A stretch of DNA of 16,098 bases from Candidatus Omnitrophota bacterium (GTDB lineage: Bacteria > Omnitrophota > Gorgyraeia > Gygaellales > Profunditerraquicolaceae), in the NCBI GenBank assembly GCA_028717045.1, contig JAQUON010000019.1:1-16098 (forward strand), given 5' to 3'. Positions within the stretch are counted from its first letter, which is position 1, and every line of letters starts with the position of its first letter. Positions 6,585 through 13,884 of the stretch are shown here, in pieces. Below the pieces are notes generated by a model that saw only the letters and a list, made by a program, of their open reading frames with translations, was not told the origin of the DNA and did no database searches. A program made the position numbers and the translations under genes.

Positions 6585-8381
6585 ATGCGTCAAGATTACC
6601 TGCTTGAAGTGCGCAAGCCCGGCCAATACACCGGCGGCGAATGGAACGCCTTTTCAAAGCCTTTCGAAAAGGCAGGTATTACCTTTGCGCTCTGTTTTCC
6701 GGATTTGTATGAAGTGGGAATGAGCAACGTCGGCATGCGGATCATCTATGATGCACTGGGTCGCATTGACGATGTTGCCTGTGAGCGCTTCTTTTCTCCG
6801 GGCATGGATTTGGAGCATATACTGCGTACTCGCCATGAAGGGTTTACATCGCTTGAATCAGGCAGGAGGCTTGGCGAATTTGACTGTATCGGTTTCTGCC
6901 TGAGCCATGAACTCAATTACACTAACGTGCTGAATATGCTTGAACTGGGCAATATTGCGCTTTTGTCCGAAGCGCGCAACGCGCAAGACCCCCTTGTTAT
7001 CGGGGGCGGGCCGTGCACCCTTAACCCCGAACCGTTGCATGCCTTTTTTGATGCGTTTGTGATCGGAGAAGGTGAGGAGGTGGCTGCGGAGCTCATAGAT
7101 GTGTTGCGCCGTTACAAAACTGCTTTTAGGGAATCAAAAATGAGCAAGGCAGAGCTCTTGCAGGCATTTGCGGGGATTGAAGGCGTATATGTGCCGTCAT
7201 TATACAAGGTTTCATACGATGAGCAGGGCAGGCTGGTTGAGTTTGCGCCCAAGGCCCTTGAGGTGCCTGCGGTGGTGAAAAAGCGCTTTGTGCCTGATTT
7301 AGAAAGTACTCCTTATCCGACGCGTTGGATGGTGCCGTATGTCCAGATAATCCATGACCGGGCAGCGCTTGAGATTATGCGCGGCTGCCCGAACCGCTGC
7401 CGGTTCTGCCAGGCAAGGACCCACTATTTTCCTTACCGCCTAAGAACTCCGGAAACGATTATGCGGCTTGCCAAAGAACTGTACCGCTCAACCGGTTACG
7501 AAGAGATATCCCTCTTCGGCTTGTCGGTGAGCGATTATCCCGGCATCGAAGGGTTGGTAGAATCGCTGGTCGATAATTTTAAAGAAGAGGCAGTGAGCCT
7601 ATCGTTGCCTTCGATGAAACCCCGGCTGGTTGCAGGAAGGCTTTCATCGTTGGTCGCGCGCATCAAGAAGACCGGCCTGACCTTTGCGCCAGAGGCAGCG
7701 ACGGAAAGGCTGCGCAGTATTCTTGGCAAGGATTTTGACGAAGAAGGGTTTTTTAAAGTGTTGCAAGAAGCCTTTGTGCACGGCTACCAGAATATAAAGT
7801 TGTATTTTATGATCGGCTTGCCCTCCGAAGAGGAGAGCGATATTGAAGAGATCGTACGGTTGGGCACGCGGGTTTCAGAGGCAAGGCGTAAGGCCGTCAA
7901 CCGTCCTGCCCGCATCAGCCTCAGCGTGAACGCCCTCATACCCAGGCCGCATACGCCGTTCCAATGGATGCGTATGGAAGACCGCGCGCGCCTACAGAGC
8001 AAATTCGCCATTCTTAAAGAACGCACCAGTCGCTTACGCTTTAGCTTTAGTTACCATAACCTCGATATGAGTTTCCTTGAAGCAGTGCTTGCGCGCGGTG
8101 ACAGGCGGTTAAGTGGGGTCATATTGCATGCATTTACGCATGGCGCGCGCTTTGATGCCTGGCAGGATATGTTCAGGTTTGACCTCTGGGAAGAGGCATT
8201 CCGCGCAAACCGCATCAGCCCTGTCTGGTATGTAGGCCAGAGGCACAGGCAAGAGCTTTTGCCATGGGATTTCCTTGATACCGGCGTTTCCAAAAGCGCA
8301 CTGCGCAAAGAAGCAGATGCTGCTGGAGTATTGAACGATACAAGCCCCTCTACTAAAAGTGATTGCAATAGCAGAAGATAA
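6585..8381 (+). CDS. B12-binding-type radical SAM protein (TIGR03960-like), unknown substrate
   Basis: Putative cytoplasmic radical SAM enzyme, 598 aa. The N-terminal half looks like the B12-binding-type Rossmann domain seen in this family (FPDLYEVGMSN at 38-48, VIGGGPCTLNPEPL at 138-151, GEGEE at 161-165). The radical SAM core carries the 4Fe-4S motif C268-x3-C272-x2-C275 (GCPNRCRFC), then FGLSVSDY (311-318), FAPEAATERLR (367-377) and MIGLPSEEE (409-417). The C-terminus has LLPWDFLDTGVSK (558-570), typical of the family I know as TIGR03960. Substrate and reaction are unknown to me. The ATG at 6585 is preferred over the in-frame GTG at 6573 because GAGG (6575-6578) sits 6 nt before it and then acts as SD. 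In several phyla this protein pairs with, or is fused to, a DUF2344 (TIGR03936) protein, often near mre or rng genes; none follows here. The gap from rodA is 50 nt, so it may extend the mre operon. Confidence 0.85.
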   Translation: MRQDYLLEVRKPGQYTGGEWNAFSKPFEKAGITFALCFPDLYEVGMSNVGMRIIYDALGRIDDVACERFFSPGMDLEHILRTRHEGFTSLESGRRLGEFDCIGFCLSHELNYTNVLNMLELGNIALLSEARNAQDPLVIGGGPCTLNPEPLHAFFDAFVIGEGEEVAAELIDVLRRYKTAFRESKMSKAELLQAFAGIEGVYVPSLYKVSYDEQGRLVEFAPKALEVPAVVKKRFVPDLESTPYPTRWMVPYVQIIHDRAALEIMRGCPNRCRFCQARTHYFPYRLRTPETIMRLAKELYRSTGYEEISLFGLSVSDYPGIEGLVESLVDNFKEEAVSLSLPSMKPRLVAGRLSSLVARIKKTGLTFAPEAATERLRSILGKDFDEEGFFKVLQEAFVHGYQNIKLYFMIGLPSEEESDIEEIVRLGTRVSEARRKAVNRPARISLSVNALIPRPHTPFQWMRMEDRARLQSKFAILKERTSRLRFSFSYHNLDMSFLEAVLARGDRRLSGVILHAFTHGARFDAWQDMFRFDLWEEAFRANRISPVWYVGQRHRQELLPWDFLDTGVSKSALRKEADAAGVLNDTSPSTKSDCNSRR

Positions 8382-8397
8382 GATGTATAATTATAAT
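8363..8397 (+). promoter_or_regulatory. Sigma70-type promoter with tandem -10 boxes, for the pilus / c-di-GMP gene cluster
   Basis: The -35 TTGCAA (8363-8368) and perfect -10 TATAAT (8386-8391) are separated by exactly 17 nt. A second perfect TATAAT abuts it at 8392-8397. The -35 lies within the last codons of the radical SAM gene. The expected start is around 8397-8405, roughly 35-40 nt before the ATG at 8439. It is the only convincing promoter seen for the genes that follow. Confidence 0.7.
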
Positions 8398-8438
8398 TCA
8401 AAAAGATATCGGTTATCCCATAAACCCGGGAGGGGGCT

Positions 8439-9878
8439 ATGAAAAAGAACGTCGTAATTTCCTTATCATCGCAAAATATCCATTATAAATTAAAGATTGC
8501 ATTTACGCTGATGTCCATATTGCCTTTACTTGTCTTCATTTACATAGTATCCAACTATGTCCTTCCCAACATAGGCCTAAAGCTGGATATCTGGATTTCG
8601 ATAGGCATAAGCGTATTGATTTCGGGGATAGGGTTTTTTGTGGTCAAAGAAGTCATGGACCGCATTATCTCCCTGGCTACGATCGCCAAGCTTATCGCAG
8701 CCGGCGATATCAATCGTACGGTTGAGCTAGAGCGCATTGACGAGGTAGGCGACCTGGGTGATTCCCTCAATCAGATGACGCAGCGTATCCGCGACTACAT
8801 GGATGAACTCAAGGGCTATAGCCTTAAGACTACCGAGATCAATTTCGAGATTCAAAAACGCATCCTGGTGCTTTCATCGCTGCTGCAGATAAGCTCTTTG
8901 ATCGCGCAAGGCGTGAAAATCGAGGAGATCATAAAGCTGGCAACCGAGAAGTCGCGGCTTCTTGCAGATTCGGATGTTTCTTTTCTCCTGATGCGGGAAG
9001 AGGAAGGCCAGAATTTTTCCATGAAGATAGCTGATGGCATAGGGGCAAGCAGCCTGCTTGCGCTTACCATTGACCCCAATAAGGAGGTGTTTAGCAAGGC
9101 AATCAAATACAATAAGCCCCTTATCATCGATAAAGACAATGTGGTGTCGGACAGTTCAAAGATTGAATTTTACGATAAATTCAAGATCCATAACACGGTG
9201 TCGCTGCCGATATACTGCAGGGGAATGGTAAGTGCGATACTGGGCGTGGGCAATTCAAGGGACGGCTACCGCTATGAGAAGGACGATATAGACCTGTTGG
9301 ACATTTTCGCCAAACAGATTGCGATTGCGATAGAGAACGATTTGTTGTTGCACCAGGTTGAAAAGCTGGAGATTAAAGACCCGCTCACCGGGCTCTATAA
9401 TAAGGCGTATATCGTCAACCGCCTCGAAGAAGAGATCAAGAGGGCGGTAGTCTGCCAGAGGCCGTGCGCCTTCATCGTGATGAACATCGATAATTTCGGC
9501 ACCTATAAGAATAGCTTCGGCTCTCTTCAGTCGGAATCTACCTTACGCAACATCGCCTCTTTGATTAGGGCGTCGGTAAGCGAGATTGACCGGGTTGCCC
9601 GGTTTGACGATAATGAATTCGCGATTGTGCTGCCTGAGAAGAACAAGAGGCAGGCAAAGGACCTGGCGGAAGATATACGCAAAAAAATAGAATCCTCTTT
9701 TTCCAAAGAGCAGGAGCCAAGGCGAAAGCTGACGGTAAGCGGCGGAGTGAGCGAGAACCCGCTCGACGGAATTACCTCAGCCGAGCTTATCGAAAAAGCC
9801 AAAGAACTGCTTGATGCCGCAAAGCGCCAGGGCAAGAACATGATCGTAAGCTTTAACGAGAAACGCATATGCCAATAA
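8439..9878 (+). CDS. Membrane HAMP-GAF protein with degenerate (probably inactive) GGDEF domain
   Basis: Inner-membrane signalling protein, 479 aa. Order: two membrane segments (about 18-41 and 52-70) with only about ten residues between them, so no periplasmic sensor; a HAMP linker (about 71-122); a GAF domain (about 146-304); a GGDEF-fold domain (about 311-474, beginning KDPLTGLYNK). The signature is DDNEF (390-394). Aligned to PleD, the metal ligands Asp327 and Glu370 are Asn349 and Asn392, guanine contacts Asn335 and Asp344 are Lys357 and Glu366, and the RxxD inhibitory site reads SEID. Diguanylate cyclase activity is therefore unlikely; a ligand-binding or scaffold role is inferred. A strong SD (GGGAGGGGG, 8428-8436) precedes the ATG. 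The 3' end overlaps the next gene by 10 nt, which ties it to the c-di-GMP-type MshEN protein. Domain calls are from residue patterns only. Confidence 0.88.
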   Translation: MKKNVVISLSSQNIHYKLKIAFTLMSILPLLVFIYIVSNYVLPNIGLKLDIWISIGISVLISGIGFFVVKEVMDRIISLATIAKLIAAGDINRTVELERIDEVGDLGDSLNQMTQRIRDYMDELKGYSLKTTEINFEIQKRILVLSSLLQISSLIAQGVKIEEIIKLATEKSRLLADSDVSFLLMREEEGQNFSMKIADGIGASSLLALTIDPNKEVFSKAIKYNKPLIIDKDNVVSDSSKIEFYDKFKIHNTVSLPIYCRGMVSAILGVGNSRDGYRYEKDDIDLLDIFAKQIAIAIENDLLLHQVEKLEIKDPLTGLYNKAYIVNRLEEEIKRAVVCQRPCAFIVMNIDNFGTYKNSFGSLQSESTLRNIASLIRASVSEIDRVARFDDNEFAIVLPEKNKRQAKDLAEDIRKKIESSFSKEQEPRRKLTVSGGVSENPLDGITSAELIEKAKELLDAAKRQGKNMIVSFNEKRICQ

Positions 9879-10315
9879 GGATTATTAAAAAACAGCTCGG
9901 AGAATTGCTCGTAGAGCAGGGGATCATTAACCAGAACCAGCTGGATAGGGCTTTGTCTACCCAGAAAGAGAAGGGCGGGCTTATCGGGGAAATTCTGGTT
10001 GAGCTCGGTTTTGCCAAAGAAGAAGATATCGCACACGCACTCACCGTGCAATACGGCTTTCCTTACCTGCCGTTGGATAATTACGAAATCAACCCCGATA
10101 TGACCAAGATTATACCGTCCAGGGTCTGCAGGCAATACCTGCTCATGCCGATTGACAAGATCGGCAATAACCTAAGCGTCGGCATGTCCAATCCGTTGAA
10201 TATCCAGGCTGTCGAGGATATCGAGCTGCTTTCGGGTTGCAATGTCCAGATCTTTGTCTGTACCGCCTCCGATATCAAGAAGGCGATCGAGAAACATTAT
10301 AAAGACAAGGCATAG
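9869..10315 (+). CDS. Stand-alone MshEN / GspE N-terminal domain protein, likely c-di-GMP binder
   Basis: Small soluble protein, 148 aa, equivalent to the N-terminal domain of GspE/PilB/MshE ATPases but with no ATPase behind it. Residues about 8-57 form two tandem copies of the MshEN ligand pattern: LGELLVEQGII...LDRALSTQ and IGEILVELGF...IAHALTVQ. This matches LG-x-x-LV-x-x-G-x-I...L-x-x-AL-x-x-Q well, apart from Gln for the leading Arg. The rest (about 70-143) is the alpha/beta T2SSE_N part, with IIPSRVCRQYLLMPI and MSNPLNIQAVED. MshEN domains are known c-di-GMP receptors, so c-di-GMP binding is a reasonable inference. The ATG overlaps the end of the upstream gene by 10 nt, indicating coupled translation. 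The next two genes begin with homologous domains, pointing to local duplication. It is not a truncated ATPase remnant by appearance: it ends cleanly after the domain and I see no Walker motifs in the 64 nt that follow. Confidence 0.85.
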   Translation: MPIRIIKKQLGELLVEQGIINQNQLDRALSTQKEKGGLIGEILVELGFAKEEDIAHALTVQYGFPYLPLDNYEINPDMTKIIPSRVCRQYLLMPIDKIGNNLSVGMSNPLNIQAVEDIELLSGCNVQIFVCTASDIKKAIEKHYKDKA

Positions 10316-10336
10316 GATTTTCGTTTACATAACCTT

Positions 10337-10371
10337 GGGTCGATAGTCTATAGACAATAGGCTATAGACCC
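10337..10371. repeat. CTATAGAC-type repeats and palindrome in the spacer before the first ATPase gene
   Basis: Inside the 64-nt gap 10316-10379, GTCTATAGAC (10346-10355) is a perfect 10-bp palindrome, and CTATAGAC recurs at 10362-10369. GTCTATAG (10346-10353) can pair with CTATAGAC (10362-10369) around an 8-nt loop, and outer GGGTC (10337-10341) with GACCC (10367-10371) is an alternative closing pair. No Shine-Dalgarno is visible before the ATG at 10380. Function unknown. Confidence 0.5.
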
Positions 10372-10379
10372 TTCAATAT

Positions 10380-12098
10380 ATGATCTCACTAAAAGAACGC
10401 CTCACAGATATCCTCATCAAAAACAAGCTCATTACCGAAGAGCAGCTTACTGAGGCCATAGAGGTTCAGAAGAAAAAAGGCGGGAAGCTGCGCGATATCA
10501 TCGTAGAGCTCAATTTCGTAAAAGAAAACGACCTCATCTCTGCGTTAAGCGAAGGCCTTGATTTTCCCCTCATCGATTTAAAACGCCTCAAGATTGACCC
10601 CGAGATAGTAAAGATTATTCCAATCGAAGTGAGCCGCCACTACCAGATAGTCCCTATTTCCAAGATGGGGGACACCGTGACCCTGGCAATGGCAGACCCG
10701 CTCAATATATTCGCCATAGACCACGTCGAGAAGCTGACCGGTTACAAGATTAACCCTATTATTGCCTCTTTACAAGATATCGTGCAGACAGTGGAGGTCT
10801 CATACCCTGACCTTGCCAAGGATATGCTCAACAGCCTTGTGAAAGAGATGTCTGATACCTCAATAGAGCTTATTAAGGAGGATTCCGAAAGCGCTCCCAG
10901 CGACCAGGAGCTGGGCAGGCTTAGCCAGGATGCCCCGGTTATAAAAATTACCAACATGTTGCTTGAAGAGGCGGTGAAGAAAAAGGCATCGGATATTCTC
11001 ATAGAGCCATTTGAGAAAAAGCTGAGGGTCCGTTACAGAGTGGATGGAGTACTGCAGATTACCGAAGCACCCCCGAAACGGATGCATGCCTCGATTGTCT
11101 CGCGCATTAAGGTTGTATCAGAGTTGGATATCGCCGAACACAGGTTGCCGCAAGACGGTCGCTTTAAGGCACGGGTTGCCGGGAAGGAAGTAGACTTTCG
11201 GGTTTCCATTTTGCCTTCGAGCTTCGGAGAGAAGGTGGCGATACGTATCCTTGACAAAAGCCAGGCAATGCTTAACCTGGAGCAGCTTGGTTTTAGCCAG
11301 GATATCATTACCAAGATTGAAAAGGTCTCCCGCCTTCCTCACGGGATGATCCTTGTGTGCGGCCCGACCGGGTCTGGAAAAACCACCACCCTTTATTCGG
11401 TATTAAAGTCCGTTGATGCCCCTGATAAGAATATCGTCACCGTCGAAGACCCGGTAGAATACCAGTTGGAAGGGATAAACCAGGTTACCGTCCGGCAGGA
11501 GATAGGGCTTACCTTTGCCAGCTCCCTGCGTTCTATATTAAGGCAGGACCCGAACATCATTATGATCGGCGAGATCAGGGATTTCCCGACCCTGGATATC
11601 GCCATTAAGAGCGCCCTTACCGGCCACCTTGTCCTTTCGACGCTACACACTACTACGGCAAGCGGCTCAATCATCCGTTTGGTAAATATGGGCGTTGAGC
11701 CATACCTTATTAATTCCTCGGTAGTCTGTATTGTTGCCCAGAGGCTGATCAGGAGGATATGTACTCACTGCAAGGAAGAGTATGAAGTCGATGAAGACAT
11801 CTTGCGCACCCTCAGGATAAAGCTCGACGGAAAACAGAAAACAAAATTTTTCCGCGGCAAAGGCTGCAACCGTTGTTTTAATTTTGGCTATAGCGGAAGG
11901 CTGGGCATTGCGGAATTGCTTCTTTTGACCCCCAAGGTGAGGGAGTTAATCTTAAGCCGTGCCCAGGAGCATTTGATTAAGCAGCAGGCGCGGCAGGAAG
12001 GGATGAGGACGCTTAGAGAGGAAGGGATGAGCGCAGTGTTACGGGGGCTCACTACGCTTGAGGAAGTTGTCCGGGTAACCGCACCCGATGAGAACTAA
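10380..12098 (+). CDS. pilB: GspE/PilB-family assembly ATPase, copy 1
   Basis: Cytoplasmic hexameric AAA-type ATPase that powers type IV pilus extension or type II secretion; the two cannot be told apart by sequence alone here. 572 aa: MshEN domain (1-145), linker, N2 domain (about 185-290), C-terminal ATPase. Visible motifs are Walker A GPTGSGKTTT (328-337), Asp box VTVEDPVEYQLEG (353-365), Walker B IIMIGEIRD (393-401, catalytic Glu398), a His box with H423-TTTA instead of the usual HTNDA, and zinc-binding CTHC (461-464) plus CNRC (496-499). In the MshEN part the ligand-motif glycines are largely replaced (RLTDILIKNKLI), so c-di-GMP binding is doubtful. The ATG at 10380 matches the family start, but I see no SD. 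The closest relative visible is the next gene, indicating tandem duplication. Confidence 0.93.
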   Translation: MISLKERLTDILIKNKLITEEQLTEAIEVQKKKGGKLRDIIVELNFVKENDLISALSEGLDFPLIDLKRLKIDPEIVKIIPIEVSRHYQIVPISKMGDTVTLAMADPLNIFAIDHVEKLTGYKINPIIASLQDIVQTVEVSYPDLAKDMLNSLVKEMSDTSIELIKEDSESAPSDQELGRLSQDAPVIKITNMLLEEAVKKKASDILIEPFEKKLRVRYRVDGVLQITEAPPKRMHASIVSRIKVVSELDIAEHRLPQDGRFKARVAGKEVDFRVSILPSSFGEKVAIRILDKSQAMLNLEQLGFSQDIITKIEKVSRLPHGMILVCGPTGSGKTTTLYSVLKSVDAPDKNIVTVEDPVEYQLEGINQVTVRQEIGLTFASSLRSILRQDPNIIMIGEIRDFPTLDIAIKSALTGHLVLSTLHTTTASGSIIRLVNMGVEPYLINSSVVCIVAQRLIRRICTHCKEEYEVDEDILRTLRIKLDGKQKTKFFRGKGCNRCFNFGYSGRLGIAELLLLTPKVRELILSRAQEHLIKQQARQEGMRTLREEGMSAVLRGLTTLEEVVRVTAPDEN

Positions 12099-12103
12099 AA
12101 TGA

Positions 12104-12164
12104 AAGGTCAAGGTTAAGGCTTAGGTTAAGGCTGTACAATTGCCTCGACCAGGGCCTGGACCTT
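12104..12164. repeat. AGGTTA-like hexamer array inside an imperfect inverted repeat, spacer before the second ATPase gene
   Basis: From 12105 to 12134 five hexamers follow each other: AGGTCA, AGGTTA, AGGCTT, AGGTTA, AGGCTG, which also read as two nearly identical 12-mers (12111-12122 and 12123-12134). The outer arms AAGGTCAAGG (12104-12113) and CCTGGACCTT (12155-12164) are complementary with one mismatch. A small odd palindrome, CCAGG-G-CCTGG, sits at 12149-12159. The array lies between the stop at 12098 and the ATG at 12173. Function unknown. Confidence 0.5.
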
Positions 12165-12172
12165 CTACTACG

Positions 12173-13882
12173 ATGCAGGCACTAAAAGAAACGATCGTCG
12201 ACATATTGTTCAAGAGCGGGCTTATCCCGAAGGAGAAGCTGGATAAGGCGCTGGAGATCCAGAAGACCAAGCAGGTGCCGCTGCGCAGGGTCCTGGTCGA
12301 AGAAGGCTACATCTCCGACGCGGATTTACTATCCTTGATCTCTAACCAGCTTTATATCCCTACTTTGCATATTTCCAAATACAAATTCGACCCGGATATT
12401 ATCAAGCTGATCCCGGAACACATCGCCCGCCAGTATTCAGTGATTCCTCTTTCCCGGATTGGCAATACGATTACCGTGGCTATGGTCGATCCTCTTAATA
12501 TATTCGCCCTTGATGACCTCAAGGCCTTAACCGGATGCGCCATTGATACCGTGCTGAGCTCTGAAGAGGAGATGCTCAAAGCTATCCAGTTGCATTACGG
12601 ATCAGGCGTTGATATCCAGAAGATGCTTAAGGAAGGCACACTTGCCGAGGCAGGATTAGATGCAAAGGACTTAGAGCTCTTAAGAAACGAGGAGATAGAA
12701 CTCAGCAGCGCGATCGAGGAGAGCGAGAAGCCGACCATAGTCAAGCTCGTTGACCTTATGCTTACCGAGGCGCTCAAGAGGAGGGCTTCTGACGTGCATG
12801 TGGAGCCCGAAGAAGACGGGCTGCGCGTGCGCTATCGCATTGACGGCTCTTTGCATGAGATATTCAAGTTGCCCAGGAAGAACCAGAATGCGATTCTTGC
12901 GCGCTTAAAGATTATTTCCAACCTTGATATTACGGAAAACCGTATCCCGCAAGACGGAAGGTTCAAGGTAAAGTTTGAAGGTCGGGAGGTAGATTTCCGC
13001 GTTTCAAGCCTCCCAATTAAATTCGGCCAAAAATTTGTTTTGCGGTCTCTGGATAAAACAAATCTATCCATAGGATTAGACAAGCTGGGGTTTTCCGAGC
13101 AGCCTTTACGGATTTTCAAGGAAGCCATTGCCAAGCCGTTCGGCATGATACTGGTAACCGGGCCTACGGGTTCCGGAAAGTCAACGACCCTGTATTCGGT
13201 ATTGAATCAACTTAATACCCCGGAGAGGAATATTGTTACCATCGAGGATCCTGTGGAATACCAGGTAGAGGGGATAACGCAGATTCAGGTAAAGCCCGAG
13301 ATCGGGCTTGATTTTGCTTCGGGCCTGCGCTCTATACTGCGCCAGACTCCCGATGTCATCATGATCGGAGAAATACGCGACTCAGAAACCGCAGACATCG
13401 CGGTAAAGGCTTCTCTTACCGGCCAGGTGGTGCTTTCTACGCTGCATACCAATGATGCCATCTCAAGCATTACCCGCCTTATTGATATGAGCGTGGAACC
13501 GTTTCTGGTTTCTTCTAGCCTTGTGATGCTTTGTGCGCAAAGGTTGTGCCGTAGGATTTGCCCGAAGTGCAGAAAACCCGTTGAGGTGCCTCATGAATTC
13601 CTGGAAGATATCGCGTTTAAGGATAAAGCTACCTTTTATAACGCGCAAGGCTGCAAACATTGCAATAATACCGGTTTCTACGGCCGCGTTGCCATACTTG
13701 AAGCCGTGTTGATTGACGATGCGATCCGCGAGATGGTTATCAAGAAAAAATCACTCGACGAAATCAAGGAATACGCCATCGGTAAAAACGGCATGAAGAC
13801 GCTTAGGGATGACGCGTTCCTCAAGGTGAAAGAGGGGACGGTTTCTATCGAAGAAGCATTGCGCGTTACCACCGAAGAATAA
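12173..13882 (+). CDS. pilB: GspE/PilB-family assembly ATPase, copy 2
   Basis: Second hexameric motor ATPase of the cluster, 569 aa from the chosen ATG. Layout: MshEN domain (1-143), linker with an acidic stretch (about 155-185), N2 domain, C-terminal ATPase. Motifs: Walker A GPTGSGKST (330-338), VTIEDPVEYQVEG (355-367), Walker B VIMIGEIRD (395-403, Glu400), canonical His box H425-TNDA, zinc-binding CPKC (463-466) and CKHC (494-497). The ATG at 12173 lines up residue by residue with the start of the upstream ATPase. A longer reading from TTG at 12140 would add eleven Pro/Gly-rich residues encoded by spacer repeats and is not favoured. The leading RLG of the MshEN motif is lost (ETIVDIL), so c-di-GMP binding is uncertain. 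The HD-GYP gene starts 2 nt after the stop. No PilT-like retraction ATPase is seen in the window. Confidence 0.93.
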   Translation: MQALKETIVDILFKSGLIPKEKLDKALEIQKTKQVPLRRVLVEEGYISDADLLSLISNQLYIPTLHISKYKFDPDIIKLIPEHIARQYSVIPLSRIGNTITVAMVDPLNIFALDDLKALTGCAIDTVLSSEEEMLKAIQLHYGSGVDIQKMLKEGTLAEAGLDAKDLELLRNEEIELSSAIEESEKPTIVKLVDLMLTEALKRRASDVHVEPEEDGLRVRYRIDGSLHEIFKLPRKNQNAILARLKIISNLDITENRIPQDGRFKVKFEGREVDFRVSSLPIKFGQKFVLRSLDKTNLSIGLDKLGFSEQPLRIFKEAIAKPFGMILVTGPTGSGKSTTLYSVLNQLNTPERNIVTIEDPVEYQVEGITQIQVKPEIGLDFASGLRSILRQTPDVIMIGEIRDSETADIAVKASLTGQVVLSTLHTNDAISSITRLIDMSVEPFLVSSSLVMLCAQRLCRRICPKCRKPVEVPHEFLEDIAFKDKATFYNAQGCKHCNNTGFYGRVAILEAVLIDDAIREMVIKKKSLDEIKEYAIGKNGMKTLRDDAFLKVKEGTVSIEEALRVTTEE

Positions 13883-13884
13883 CT

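Noticed and set aside
9527..10135. 202-aa minus-strand open frame across the GGDEF and MshEN genes
   Set aside because: Antisense to two well-supported genes, no family resemblance, no promoter or SD noticed.
10324..10354. Possible promoter (TTTACA and TATAGA) before the first ATPase
   Set aside because: The spacing is 19 nt and the -10 is part of the CTATAGAC repeats; not convincing without transcript data.
12140..12172. Extended start of the second ATPase at TTG 12140
   Set aside because: The extra residues (MPRPGPGPSTT) are encoded by the spacer palindrome and do not match the family; the ATG at 12173 aligns with the start of the paralogue.
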